A DNA stretch of 64,000 nucleotides from Oxyruncus cristatus (lineage: Eukaryota > Chordata > Aves > Passeriformes > Cotingidae): assembly GCA_013399855.1 (NCBI GenBank), contig VXAY01005956.1, forward strand, positions 3,139,095 to 3,203,094. Direction: 5' to 3'. Positions 53,346 through 63,649 of this stretch are shown here, in pieces (position 1 is the stretch's first letter; every line of letters begins with the position of its first letter). The position numbers and the translations under genes were made by a program. The notes under the pieces were generated by a model. The model worked only from the letters and a program-made list of their open reading frames with translations. It was not told the origin of the DNA and made no database searches.

Positions 53346-53351
53346 TTTATT
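53346..53351 (-). terminator. Poly(A) signal AATAAA of the FYTTD1-like gene
   Basis: A minus-strand AATAAA lies 57 bases past the stop codon, which would give a very short 3' UTR. A second minus-strand AATAAA lies at 52245-52250 and could serve a longer UTR. Confidence 0.6.
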
Positions 53352-53407
53352 GAGCCCCTGCCAGGGCCTGCACTGTTGGGGGCAGTCCCTGTGACGAGCA
53401 CGCGGTC

Positions 53408-53503
53408 CTAAGGCATGGTGACCGTCCGTCCGGCGCTCCTGGCTGCTGTAAAGCGCCTCTTATTCCTCAGACCAGAGAACCTCTCATCCAGCGTCAGGCT
53501 GGT
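53408..53503 (-). CDS. FYTTD1-like: FYTTD1-like terminal coding exon
   Basis: The acceptor is CCCCTGCAG. The product is TSLTLDERFSGLRNKRRF, then TAARSAGRTVTMP and a TAG stop. UIF ends with a closely similar MTLNERF block followed by a basic tail that finishes in a short Val/Thr-rich end (FVTVG against TVTMP here). The stop and the phase are unambiguous. Confidence 0.88.
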   Translation of the reverse strand, partial: TSLTLDERFSGLRNKRRFTAARSAGRTVTMP

Positions 53504-56500
53504 CTGCAGGGGAAAGGGAGAGCGAGTCAGTCCCACGTCTGGTGGCAAAGCACAGCCCAGCTCGTAGCGGGGTATTGATTAGAGCCCATCAGTCAGGACG
53601 GTGTTTCACAGCTGGTTAGTCAATTAAACCACGCAGCACACAGAGACAAGGAGCTCGACAGACTGTGTGCGGCTGGAAAACCTCCAAGCAGCTCCCAGCC
53701 CCAAGACACCGGGCATCCTCGGCAAGAACAGGAGCAAGCAGATGGCATTGGAGCACAAGGCATCAGGGAAAACCAAACCGTCCAGACGAGAAACGTCGGC
53801 AATGAAGAAGGTGGAGCAGGATTTCTCAGCTGCCCCAGGGCTCTTGGACCGTACTTCAGTGTGCAATGGGGCACCGAGAAGGTCACCAAAGCAAAGAGCG
53901 AGCAAAGCCCAGAAGTGCCATGTGTCTCTGAGGAGTGGGGAAGACTGACACTGAACCAGTCCCCCCTGGCCAGGATCACCCACCAGCAGGATCTCCCCGC
54001 TCCGAGCAAGCACATGGACAGGCCTTGCAAGATAGGCCAACAGAATGGGAAAAACTGGGCTGAGTCTGTAGGTGCTCAACGGTCTTCTCAAGTGCCTTCA
54101 GTTTTGCCAATAACCTGGCCAACATGGCTACAGGACTCTCCTCCCGGGCCATGTTAGACAAACCCAGCTGGCAGCCCCAGAAACCCGAGCGTGGTGTTAA
54201 CAGCTTAGTGGCAGGGCTGCTGCAGGGTGCCAGGTGCCGCCTGTGCCGTCGACAATCCTCTACCTGGTTGGCCATGGCACGGAAGTTGAATCTCAGCATC
54301 ACCCCCTTGGGCTGGGGCTTGGTCACCCGTGCTGGGGGTCTCTGGCTTCGCAGGAGCGGGCGCTTGGATCCAGGCCTGGGGAAAGCACAGATCCGCAGTC
54401 ACACAGGATGCTGAGGCAGCTCGCTCCCTAAGCTCTGCAAACCAGCACGGAGCGAAGGAGACACCTGCACACCCCATACGTGGTCCCACGGCATGTCTGA
54501 CCCCTGGCAGAGCCAAAAGGCAGCCAGGAGAGCTGCTGTGCAGGCAGAGTGCCAGCACCGCGTCACATCCAGGCTATTGTGGGGTGCTCTCTGCACGCAG
54601 GACATGCACAGTGCACTCACCCACCCTTCTCTTTGCCCCCAGCTGGGTACTGGGTCCTGCAGCTGCACGAGCTCAGCCCTGAATCTGGTTCCTTCCAGCT
54701 TCTGTGCTCCTTTTACACAGCGCTTCCCTGACACCCCACAATAAGCATAGCCAGCCTGACACCTCCCGTGTGCTCCAGTGCTTACTTTTCTCCTCACTCT
54801 GCATAGCAAAGGAGCAGCATGGTAATCACAGATTACCGTGTAATTACAGGTAAATACAGGAGATCTTTATCTCCTTCAGATGTGCCGGGAAGGGAACCAG
54901 GGAACCAGACAACATTTGCTAACCATTTTGGGTCTGAACCATTATACGCTTATTTATAGAAAGTGAAGCTGCAATAAAGCTAAAGAGATTTGCAATGGCT
55001 TTTGTAGGGCTCCCACCCTAACAAATCACCTCATTTACTTACCCGCTGCTCTGGCCCGCCTGGGGATTAACCACAGAAACCGTCAGAATTGCTCCCGGGC
55101 TGGGTTTCACTTGCCACCTGCCGAGACAGGGAGATTTATCCAGCTTCAAGCGTGAAAGAGCACGTCCCATTTGCATTGTGCCTTTGTTCACCAATTACCT
55201 TCTCATCCTTGGCGGTTTCCCTTCTCCTTGAGCATCCATCTGCTGTGAAATATATTTTAAAATAAAATTACTTAGAGAATTAGCTCTCAGAAACAATGAT
55301 TTCTCTTCCAGGATTTCATTTGGTGTATTTGAAGAGCTCCTTCCTTGCAAGTTGTCAAGAAACTTGTTAATTTGGGGTTTTCTGCTGGCACAGTGGTCTG
55401 TATGGGATGGCTCTGCTTTACTTTCTTTGTGCTACTCTATAAACCACAAGGTTTATTTTTTATCACCCTCCCAGGATTTACTTTCCAGCTGCCAGAATAT
55501 TAAGCTGCATTAAAAATAGCCTGCCCAGAAAATACTTCCCTAGCAACATACGCAGTTTAAGTGATCCATTTCTCTTTACTTTTGGAAGCAAAGATACAAC
55601 TGGGCTGGTAAAACTGAAGGCCTGTCACTCCCAGCAGGCTGCAGAAGAAATGTCTGGATACTGACCCCTCTCTGGAAGCGGGCTTTGGAGAACCACTGCT
55701 GCGCCCGCTTCTGCTGGAACGCTGGTCCCCTGTTCAGCCGGAAAGGCCTGCGGGTAAAGGAGAGAGAGAAAAGGACACAGGTGAAGATGGTGCCAAGTCC
55801 CTCCTAAAGTTTAATGCCAAAATACCTAACCCAAGCTGGTCTTAAAAAGCAACATAAGAAGCAAACGAGGCTGTGTGTTGCCCAGTTCAGCCCAACAGGC
55901 TTTTCTGCCAGTGAAGGAACTTGATTTTCTGCTCAAATGAGACAACAGCTTGTGTGTTCTGATCTCTGCTCATTAAAAATAAACTAAAAAAATCATAAAA
56001 AAAAAAAAGAAAAAAATCAGGTCAGAAGGGACCTCTGGATGTCCTTCAGTCCCTACTCTGCTCAGAGCAGAGAAAGACAGGATTGCAAGGAGCTTCCTTT
56101 CCAGCTCGGAGAACACAAGGATCCTGATGAGACTGGCACCAAGGCAGTGCCCAGTGCCCGGCAGCCTGCTGTCCTTGCAGCTCCTGGGCACAGAGTCTGC
56201 TCCCGCAGCCCCTCACTGGGACAGACTTCCTCTCTCTGCCTATCTCTTATGACTGGAATCTGTATTTCCTGCCTTTATGAAAATAAATGCTCTTTCACCC
56301 TTCAAAAGTGTTCCCCAAAGCAACAGAGGAAAAGTTCAATAAACATACTAAGGTCACATTTTCCATCCTTCCTAAAATGAAATTACAGATTTAATATCTG
56401 CATTATTAGCTATGAAATATTTTTTTCACTGTTTTCTTTCCAGGTGCTTTCCAGGGTTATTTTTCTTGTGCTGCACAAGCACATGGCTGTAGCCACTCCC

Positions 56501-58171
56501 AGCTGGCACACAGCAAGAGCAGAACCCCATGAGCTGCTGGGGGAATTGCTGAAAAGGAAAAAAACCCAGTGTTACCAAAGATTTTTACCTTTTCCCTGGG
56601 GTGTGGGTGCTGGCAGCATCTGCTCTGAATCTCTTGGGGCCTGGAGATGGCTGTGGCTGTTCCTTCTGCTGCCCGCTGCTGCTTTTGGCAAAAGCATTGC
56701 TGTTCTTGTTGCCCTGAAAGATTGGTGAGAGCTCAGCAGTTGCCACCCGTGCCACAGTCTTGGGATATGAACAGGGAGCGAGGGCAAGTGACAGCAGTCA
56801 GCTGTCCTCTCTCCACTGACTGCTGCTGCCTGACGGCACACACTGCTGTGCACCGTCACTCAGTCTGTGTGCCTTGTTCCTGGGCACGGAACTACAAGTG
56901 CCAGGAAGAGTGTTTCGTTCTAACAGTGCAGAAATTAGAAAAAAAAAACCAAACAAAATATCAGTCCATGGAGAGCAAATCTCGCAGAAGCTGAGCATTG
57001 GATGGAGCCACGCTCAGGTTTCCTTTTGGTCATCACCTCTCTCTTGTCTGGGCAGGTGCACTGCCCCGACCAAGCCCTGAAGCGTGAAGCACATCAGAAG
57101 ACCCCTCGGCAGTATCTGTCCTCCTGCAGTTCCAACACAAACCTCCCCAGGCTCCAGCCCATTTATTTCTCTGGAACCACCCCCATCACTCTTACTATCT
57201 GCTCAGCTGTGTTTCCATATTCTTCCTCTTTAGTTTATTTCTGCAAAGTGGAAGCTACTGTCGAATTCTGCCTCCTAGCAACTGCTTATTACTTTCTGTA
57301 AATATGCAGCCACGCTCAATATCTGAGTCATCCTGGTCTTTATCTTCAGGAATAACCACACTCCTTGCACATGCCTGCTTAATTTAGGTCTCCCATTTAC
57401 ACCCCTAGGACACAGCCACTAAATGTGCCATCATGTTCAGATTTTTTGAAAAGCTTACTGAGCACCCATGACCTGCTAACTGAGTGGATTTCCATCAGTG
57501 CAGGCCTATCTGCCACAGGAATCATTGTGTCTTGTGGGGATTTGCCCACTTGCCAGTGGAAAGTATGTCTCTGAACCAAAGTCACCTGAAAAGTACCAAC
57601 AGTCTTTCCTTTGACTTCACGGGAACTTGGAAAATGCTCTGGGTGGACAAAAAATAATGGATCTTAATACACCTCCTTTAAACAGTAATAGTAAGATGAG
57701 ATCCCATGGAAATCATTTTTACAGAAATATTTTAAAATCTTTTAAGAGTAATTTAAAAAAAAAATCTTTTTTTTTGCAAAACCCAGGAGAACTGATCAGT
57801 AAAATTATGCTAAGTCAGAAGCTTATGAAACCAACTGGAAGATTGCTATTCCATATGCATGTATGTCTGTACTCATCTATGCATACAAATGCTGTGCACA
57901 GGCATATAAAAGACCGTGCCTGTACCTTTTTATGTAAATTGTTCTTTGGGGTGGTCCAGGTTCAAAAAATCAAGCAGATTTCTACATGACATTTGGGAAA
58001 AGCTGTTCCTTCCTTATTCTCCTACCTCCTGAGCTGATGCCTGGCGATTTAAAGGGCTCACTCCACTGAAGGCAGCAGCTGCTCTTCTCTTGCGACCAGG
58101 CAAAGTATTCCTGAATTGTCTCCTATTGTACTGCTGCTGTCCAAACCCTCTTCTGAAACGGTTAGGTCCTA

Positions 58172-58206
<35 letters not shown>

Positions 58207-61200
58207 CCAAACACCTCTTATTTTAGCATCTTTCAAAATCTGATTTATGATAACAGTTTTGCAAATGGATTACAAGGTCAATTTAATACGACACAAGGGT
58301 ATCTATACAAATAGTGGCGCAAGAATCACATTAATTCGTTCCAAAAAATATTAAGTAATTCATCTTTCCAATGTCTCGCTAACATTCTTATTCTGTGTTG
58401 GACTGACACACACATTGTTTGATGTGAAAGAACAGAGAGGAGAAAAGCTTTCCACAATTTTGATTCTTCATAAAGGCAGGAACACCCACATCAGGAGACC
58501 TGTCAATCTGTTGTCAGAGCTCACTCTGCTGTGAATTAACCACGAAACAGAAAAAGCCTTTTGATACAGATACACAAGTGACTCGAGCATCCGGGAGCCA
58601 ACCCCACAGCAGCCTGGAATAGCTCTGAGTGCCCACGTTACAGCACCTGGTAAGTGAAGACTGAACCATGATTTTTATATATATATGTTGTTTTTTTTTC
58701 CTTTTAGCTTGACATATCCTTACTGCACCTATTGAAGAGGACAGCTGCTGCTGCTGTTTTACATACACACCCACTGTCCATCTTCATTTAACCTTTCCCC
58801 CTAAGCCTGTTGGTGGTTTTGAAGTCTGCAGAAGCACTGAGTGAGAGGAAAGCACTCTGTCAGACCAAGGCACAGTGCTTTCAAGACTAATCTCTCCACA
58901 TGACGAAATTCTGTGGTCACAACGAAATAGAAAGTTTCTGAGCCGCTGTGTGAGCTGACACAGGTAGGCAGCCAGAACAACCACAAACATCACAGTAAAA
59001 TGCAAAGAGGGAATTTATTTCCATTACCTCGCTAACCAGCGGGATCGGTAGATCCCTGAAGCAACACCTGGGCAGAGGCACATGAGCAGAGATGTCTCGC
59101 TGTTAAGTTTGGCCCAGTATTAGATCGTCACAGGTTCACCCAGTTTATCGAGGGGTTTGTGCATGCAGAGTTTACCACCACGCCGCGTTTTGTTCTTCTC
59201 TGTACCCAGGCAGGGAGCTTGGTTCGCAAACCTTCCGTTTTCAGCTCTTTCTCCCCAGCAGTCACTACACCAGTGAGATGTGCACACGTACTCAAGGGTG
59301 TCTGAATCAGGCACAAAGCTGTGCAGGGCAGATGGCAGCGAGAGTGCACTCAAATCCTGGACCATAGAGCAGAACCTCACTGGTGCAGACCACAGAGCAG
59401 CTGGCTGCATGTATTGATCTTACACGACTGATTGCTACATCACAGCAATTTATACTGACTTGGAGCAATTAGAAATGAAGTGTCCTGAGGCAGCAGTGAC
59501 ACTGCTGCCAGGGGCCACCACCCCAGTGATGACTGAAGGCTCCAGCCCCAGGGTGTACCACCGGCCGGCACCAGCGTGAGCTGCTTACACTGGAACACAG
59601 GTAAAGATGATCTGAGCTGCTCAGGCTCTTAATCAGAAGGGCACCAGGGCATGCCCATGGGAAGCAGCTCCCCAAACATTGGGGTGCTTTGTGCTCTATG
59701 GCTGGAGATGCTTTAAGAACACACAAAAATGCAATGAGGTTCACAAGCTCTGTGGGGCCAGTAGTTATTTCCTCTGCCAATGACACCCTCTCACGGCAGA
59801 AGTGCAAGTGTGTAAATGCTCCTCTCTTGACAAACATCGAATTTTGGCAAACTGTTTCTTTTTGACCAGATGTGGACTCACTGTGTTTAACTGCCCTTTG
59901 ATTTTTTCTCCTGGTTCTATCTCCCCAGTTTGTTTTCGCCCTGTTTTATTCTCTTCAACCACCACCCTGGGCTTGCCCCTCTCTCTTGCCTATTTGCCAG
60001 ACTGCTCTCCTGCACCCTGCAGAGGGCATATTCTCCACAGCAAGAGACTGAGCTCAGCTGCCTTTCCTGGGTATTCCATCAGGGCAATGGGAGGGACTGC
60101 TGCAGAAGGCAGCCTTGACCAGAAAATCGTGCCCCTGTCAGTCTGTTCCTATTAGAGAGCCTCTGCTCAGCAGTGCACTCAGGCACACCTCAGCCAACAT
60201 AAATAACTCATGACAGAGCCATCAGCCTCTAAGGGAAACCCTGGGTACACCAGCTGGGGATCAAGGCCTCAGTCTGCCATGGGAGTCCTGAAGTGTGACA
60301 CATGGGAGGCTCCATCTCTAAAAAAGTCTGGCAGGTATTTAATAATGAAAGAACGTTTGAATAAAACCCCACAGCATCAGCAGCAGGGGAGAAAACCCCT
60401 GACAACCCCCATGATTGGGTGCACACTCAGAGCCTGGTGCTGAACACACCAGGGTTGGCCAAGAGTCATCTCTGCTCAGCCAGTCCAGTCGGGGGAGAAG
60501 TCCCTATGTTTGGTTGACTCTTTTTCCAAGGAGATTTGAAATTCAAATTTCCTGTCATTAAAAATCATCTTTTCCCCACTGGGGAGATGGTTTAATCCAT
60601 ATTCCAGGAGGTGTAACAGCACTTTGCTTGCTGGTTTAATCAGCATAATACTCTTCTCCCTCCTGCAATTACAGTGCTGGGCTCCTCTGATTGTCATTTT
60701 TATAATGGTTATCTCATCTCAGCCCAGGAGGGACTGCATTTCAGCAGGGACTGAAGTGAACTGAGCCCCTGAAGAATTATGGGCTGAATTCCCAGGTGTG
60801 CTGAGTTTCCCCAAATTGCTACTGACATCAGCACCACACAGCATGGTGGGTCTCTGCACTTGGCAGGGCTGAATTCAGACTCAGTGAGAACCCAAGAAAT
60901 ACTAAAACTAGCAGAAATAATTCTATAAATGAACAGAAGTTCTCCCATCTAAGGAATAAGGCCAAAAAAAAAATGTGTTTGATTTATTTGACTCTGGATG
61001 CAAGAGTCACTTGAGTGGGGAAGAATATCCAAGCCTGTGTTTTGACAGAAAAAAATCAATTTGCAAAGGACAATTATCATCATTCTGTTTTGAACTGGAA
61101 TGATCCTTGGTAAGGCAATAGGTGAGGGAAACCAAAAACATGAGGGTGGGAGGAAGATCAGAGACAAGCAGGATTGCTCCCAGCAATCCCACTGTCCTGA

Positions 61201-61952
61201 TGTGCCCCTGGCACTCCGGTATAAGATTTCAAAGACATTGCTGCAAAATGTCATTAAAATCTTCAAGGAAAGGGAAACAGCAATAATTAAAAAAAATGAT
61301 AAGAAATGGCATTTCATGCAGCAGATCACTTTGGGTTTGTAGGTAAAAACTAGTGGAACAAAACAAAGCGTGTGATCACTAAGTATTATAAAAAAACCCT
61401 CACCATAAAAATAGCATGCTTGGTTGGCAAAAGCGGCAATTTAGTTCCAATAACTGAGCTATCAAATACAGATACTGAAGGGGTAATTTGGGTAATTTAA
61501 GTCTGCTCTGGGAAAATGAGGATTAGGAAGAGGCATAATTAAAATATGCAAAGCCAGGGGAAGTAGAGAATAGATATTAAGTCACTTTAAATTAGTAATT
61601 CACGAGAGAGTGGAAGGGAGAGAAATGGATGAATTATGCTCTGAAAGGGCCCTGATATTCCATTGTTGCAGAGAGAAAAGCTAATCAGAGCCCGAGTACA
61701 TCTTATACGTGCACAAAAATTAGATAGAAGGATTTAAGAGCTGTATTTTGTCACAAAAATGCATTTTTTCAGCCTGGCAGGGCTCTGCCATCTCAGGTGC
61801 CCATCTACCTTGCAAATTCCTCTGCTTCCAGGTGCCGTAACGGGGCCGCCCATACCCGAAGGCTGAACTCCTGTTCTTGACCTGCTGGCTCCTGCTGTCG
61901 CCCGAGGTGCTGGGATCTGTTTGCTCTTTCCTGTGGCGCTTGATGATGTCAT
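53408..61952 (-). CDS. FYTTD1-like: FYTTD1/UIF-like mRNA export adaptor, eight exons, first exon missing
   Basis: Minus-strand multi-exon gene. The join is 61952-61809, 58168-58026, 56713-56589, 55747-55666, 55242-55199, 55117-55043, 54375-54264, 53503-53408. Every intron has GT/AG ends and every phase matches, giving one open frame of about 273 residues ending in TAG at 53408-53410. Seen in order: LDDIIKRHRKE (UAP56-binding motif), a basic Gln/Arg stretch, LPGRKRR, GVSPLNR, a Gln/Pro-rich linker, WFSKARFQRG, AILTVSVVNP, PKGVMLRFNF and LTLDERFSGLRNKRR. FYTTD1/UIF has these blocks in the same order (SLDDIIKLNRKE, MPGKRR, GISPMNRP, GILTVSIDNP, PKGVPLQF, MTLNERF). UIF binds the helicase UAP56/DDX39B and helps load NXF1 on mRNA in the nucleus. 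Human UIF is about 318 residues, so one short N-terminal exon is missing here. The level of divergence suggests a paralogue rather than FYTTD1 itself. Confidence 0.85.
54264..54375 (-). CDS. FYTTD1-like: FYTTD1-like exon (PKGV block)
   Basis: The acceptor is GCTTTCCCCAG and the donor is CAG|GTAGAG. The product is PGSKRPLLRSQRPPARVTK, then PQPKGVMLRFNFRAMANQ. It matches the VPKGVPLQFDINSVGKQ segment of UIF at the same place in the protein. It exits in phase 0 into the terminal exon. Confidence 0.87.
55043..55117 (-). CDS. FYTTD1-like: FYTTD1-like exon (ILTVSV block)
   Basis: The acceptor is TGTCTCGGCAG and the donor is GG|GTAAGT, a strong site. The product is WQVKPSPGAILTVSVVNPQ followed by AGQSS. 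It aligns well with QWRTSTTNGGILTVSIDNP of UIF, which fixes the family assignment together with the last two exons. Confidence 0.87.
55199..55242 (-). CDS. FYTTD1-like: FYTTD1-like microexon-sized exon (44 bp)
   Basis: Fourteen codons plus two bases, QMDAQGEGKPPRMR. The acceptor is TTTCACAG followed by CAG, a tandem NAGNAG acceptor, so a form three bases shorter (starting at 55239) would also keep the frame. The donor is AG|GTAATT. The position agrees with the variable stretch that follows the FRRG block in UIF. Confidence 0.78.
55666..55747 (-). CDS. FYTTD1-like: FYTTD1-like exon (F-x-x-RG block)
   Basis: The acceptor is TTTACCCGCAG. The donor is GGG|GTCAGT, a GT site with C at +3, which is unusual. 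One base completes an Arg codon, then 27 codons follow: PFRLNRGPAFQQKRAQQWF and SKARFQRG. The end matches the TFLFRRG segment of UIF. Phase is 0 at the exit, agreeing with the next exon. Confidence 0.82.
56018..56090 (-). mobile_element. CR1 remnant inside an intron of the FYTTD1-like gene
   Basis: GGTCAGAAGGGACCTCTGGA, then CTGCTCAGAGCAG, matches the reverse complement of the CR1 3' region (AAGGGACCTCTGGAGATCAT and CTGCTCAAAGCAG in intact copies). It is preceded on the plus strand by an A-rich run. Sequence after about 56090 no longer looks like CR1. Confidence 0.6.
56589..56713 (-). CDS. FYTTD1-like: FYTTD1-like exon (low-complexity linker)
   Basis: The acceptor is CAATCTTTCAG and the donor is AAAAG|GTAAAA. 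It starts in phase 0 and ends with two bases. The product is GNKNSNAFAKSSSGQQKEQ followed by a Pro-rich stretch and KRFRADAASTHTPGK. GNK corresponds to the GNKLNHQ block of UIF. The part of UIF between SPMNRP and this block is much shorter here, so an exon has been lost or the linker has shrunk. Confidence 0.8.
58026..58168 (-). CDS. FYTTD1-like: FYTTD1-like exon (basic Gln/Arg region)
   Basis: The acceptor is a run of about 31 T followed by GTAG on the minus strand. The donor is GTAGGA at 58020-58025. The exon takes one base from the previous exon and ends in phase 0. The product is PNRFRRGFGQQQYNRRQFRN, then TLPGRKRRAAAAFSGVSPLNR and QASAQE. LPGRKRR and GVSPLNR match the MPGKRR and GISPMNR blocks of UIF. 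The high Arg content suits an RNA-binding tract. Confidence 0.87.
58173..58203 (+). repeat. Poly(A) run, poly(T) acceptor tract of a FYTTD1-like exon
   Basis: Thirty-one A on the plus strand. On the minus strand this is an uninterrupted T run immediately before GTAG and the exon beginning at 58168. Confidence 0.95.
61809..61952 (-). CDS. FYTTD1-like: FYTTD1-like exon (UAP56-binding motif)
   Basis: The acceptor is CATTCTAG at the high end and the donor is GTAGAT at 61803-61808. The exon starts with two bases of a split codon and ends with one. It encodes DIIKRHRKEQ, then a Ser/Thr/Asp-rich spacer, then FGYGRPRYGTWKQRNLQ. With a G from the preceding exon the split codon reads Asp, giving LDDIIK or similar, the core of the UAP56-binding motif shared by UIF and ALYREF. 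This is the most 5' coding exon I can find; no matching upstream exon with a donor ending in G was seen up to the window edge. Confidence 0.85.
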
Positions 61953-63649
61953 CTAGAATGAAATGACAGAGGAGAACTCCATAGAACCTGCACTTTCTAC
62001 CAACAGAGATTCCCTCTTTTGGTGCTTGCAATTGTCCGTGGTAAAAATGGAGCTCGCTGTTCTGTGAGCTACGCTGGCCAGACAATAAGAGATTAAGCTT
62101 AGCTTAGAAAGTATAGGATCAATTTACTCGGCCTTTGCAGGCTGGAGATTAGAGTACAGCAAATGATTTAAAAATGTGCTACCATCCAGCACGTCCCCAC
62201 CACGGGCAGGACTGAGTTCTCAATGAGCTGGGCTGAAATCAAGGGGATCTTCTGAACTTAAACTGTTCTGATGAAAAGGCAAGGCAAAAGTGAAAGGACA
62301 TCTCTTCATTAATTCCTACTTTCCAACAGTTTCTTCTTTTAACCTCAAACCTTCCAGAAAATACTTAGCAAGTATTAAAGTAACATCTGTGAAGCTCCAA
62401 GCTGAGTGTTTTAACAAATTAGCAAGGAATGAAGTGTCCAAACACAGGCCCAGGCAGTGGCTACTCCAGCTCCTTAATGTATCACTGCAGTGAACGTATC
62501 ACTGAAGTGGAAGGACAGAAGTGCTATTAGCTTTCAGTGGGTGCTTAACACGAACCACCACACCCCCAGCGCATGTCCCCTGTCATTTTCTATCAATAAA
62601 CTCCTGAGTCCAAATGAATACAAAGCCCAAGGAAAAGAAATGAAAGCAGATGTAAGAATAGGCTGTGTGACTGCTTTTGTGATTTTCTCTCTCAAGTCTG
62701 CCAGGAAGAGAGCAGGCTGGGAGAGGCCAGGCCATGCTCTTGGGATGAGTGCACTAATGTTCTCAGCTAAGTGTGCCTTTGGGACATGTGTGATTTGGGG
62801 CACAGACTGATCCACAGCACATCAACAGCATCCCGGCACGCCCTGCAGAGAGGTGACCCCAGGCGTCCGAGGGTGAGCCATCACAGCACGAGGAAGAGCT
62901 TGCTGGGAGCCAAGAGGAGCTGAAAGCTCAGATGCCTGGTCTGTCACCTCTCAGTGTATTTTTTTTTTGTTTAGGTATGAGTTGTCACCCTGCCTTTTGT
63001 GCCCACGAATATGATGGAGTCAACAGAGCAATGTAATGGAGTACTATGAAAGGCTGGAAGGGGTCCTGAGAGGTCATTTATGGTACATCTACACCTCAAG
63101 GCAGAACTAGATCTATCAGGGCAGCTTTAGAGCAACTCCTGCAGTTTTTTGTGACTGCTAACTCCAATAAGGCCAAATGCACCTGAAAGCACGGAGAAAG
63201 CACCTGCCAGAAAAAGTTCTTCATCGAGGCTCTTGCCTTTCAATTCTCTCTTCTACCCTGAGTAAGCTGTATTCTGGATGGAATACGGATTTGGACCACA
63301 GGAGGTTTGACCAAGGGAAGCACTAAGGAAGAGCAAAAGCAAAGGGACCATCAAAAAAATTTTTGCTGAAAAAAATTATTAGCCAAGAGAAGAAGGGTGT
63401 GCAATGCCATGAGAGAAAAATAAATCAAAAATGAGGGAACCACTGTTGCTGTAACTTTTCACAGAACCATTAAAACACGGGTGCATCAGCCAAGGCATCA
63501 GTTTGAGTTTGCAGTGGAAAATGTTCTGCTGTTCCTGACAAATGGCTCGCTGCTGGGAAGAAATGACACAAGGTTTCAGATAGGAATCTGACCCAATAGT
63601 AAAAGGTGCTGGTGGACTTTCCTCCCACATCAGAGACGCCAACATGATA
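61953..63649. other. Probable first intron of the FYTTD1-like gene
   Basis: No exon with a donor leaving a single G and encoding an SL-like end was found here, which is why exon 1 is placed beyond the edge. One degraded CR1 tail is present. The 88-codon minus frame at 63379-63645 starts at ATG but shows no domain. Confidence 0.5.
63045..63130 (-). mobile_element. Degraded CR1 tail
   Basis: AAGGCTGGAAGGGGTCCTGAGAGGTCAT resembles the start (plus-strand view) of minus-oriented CR1 copies; the remainder is too decayed to align by eye. Confidence 0.45.

Noticed and set aside
52778..53411. Several overlapping long frames on both strands (up to 196 codons)
   Set aside because: They lie in GC-rich DNA where stops are rare, overlap each other in five frames, and share no domain. 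The only supported coding there is the terminal FYTTD1-like exon.
53624..54326. Minus frames of 155, 136 and 116 codons around the penultimate exon
   Set aside because: They run through intron sequence of the FYTTD1-like gene; only 54264-54375 fits the splice sites and family.
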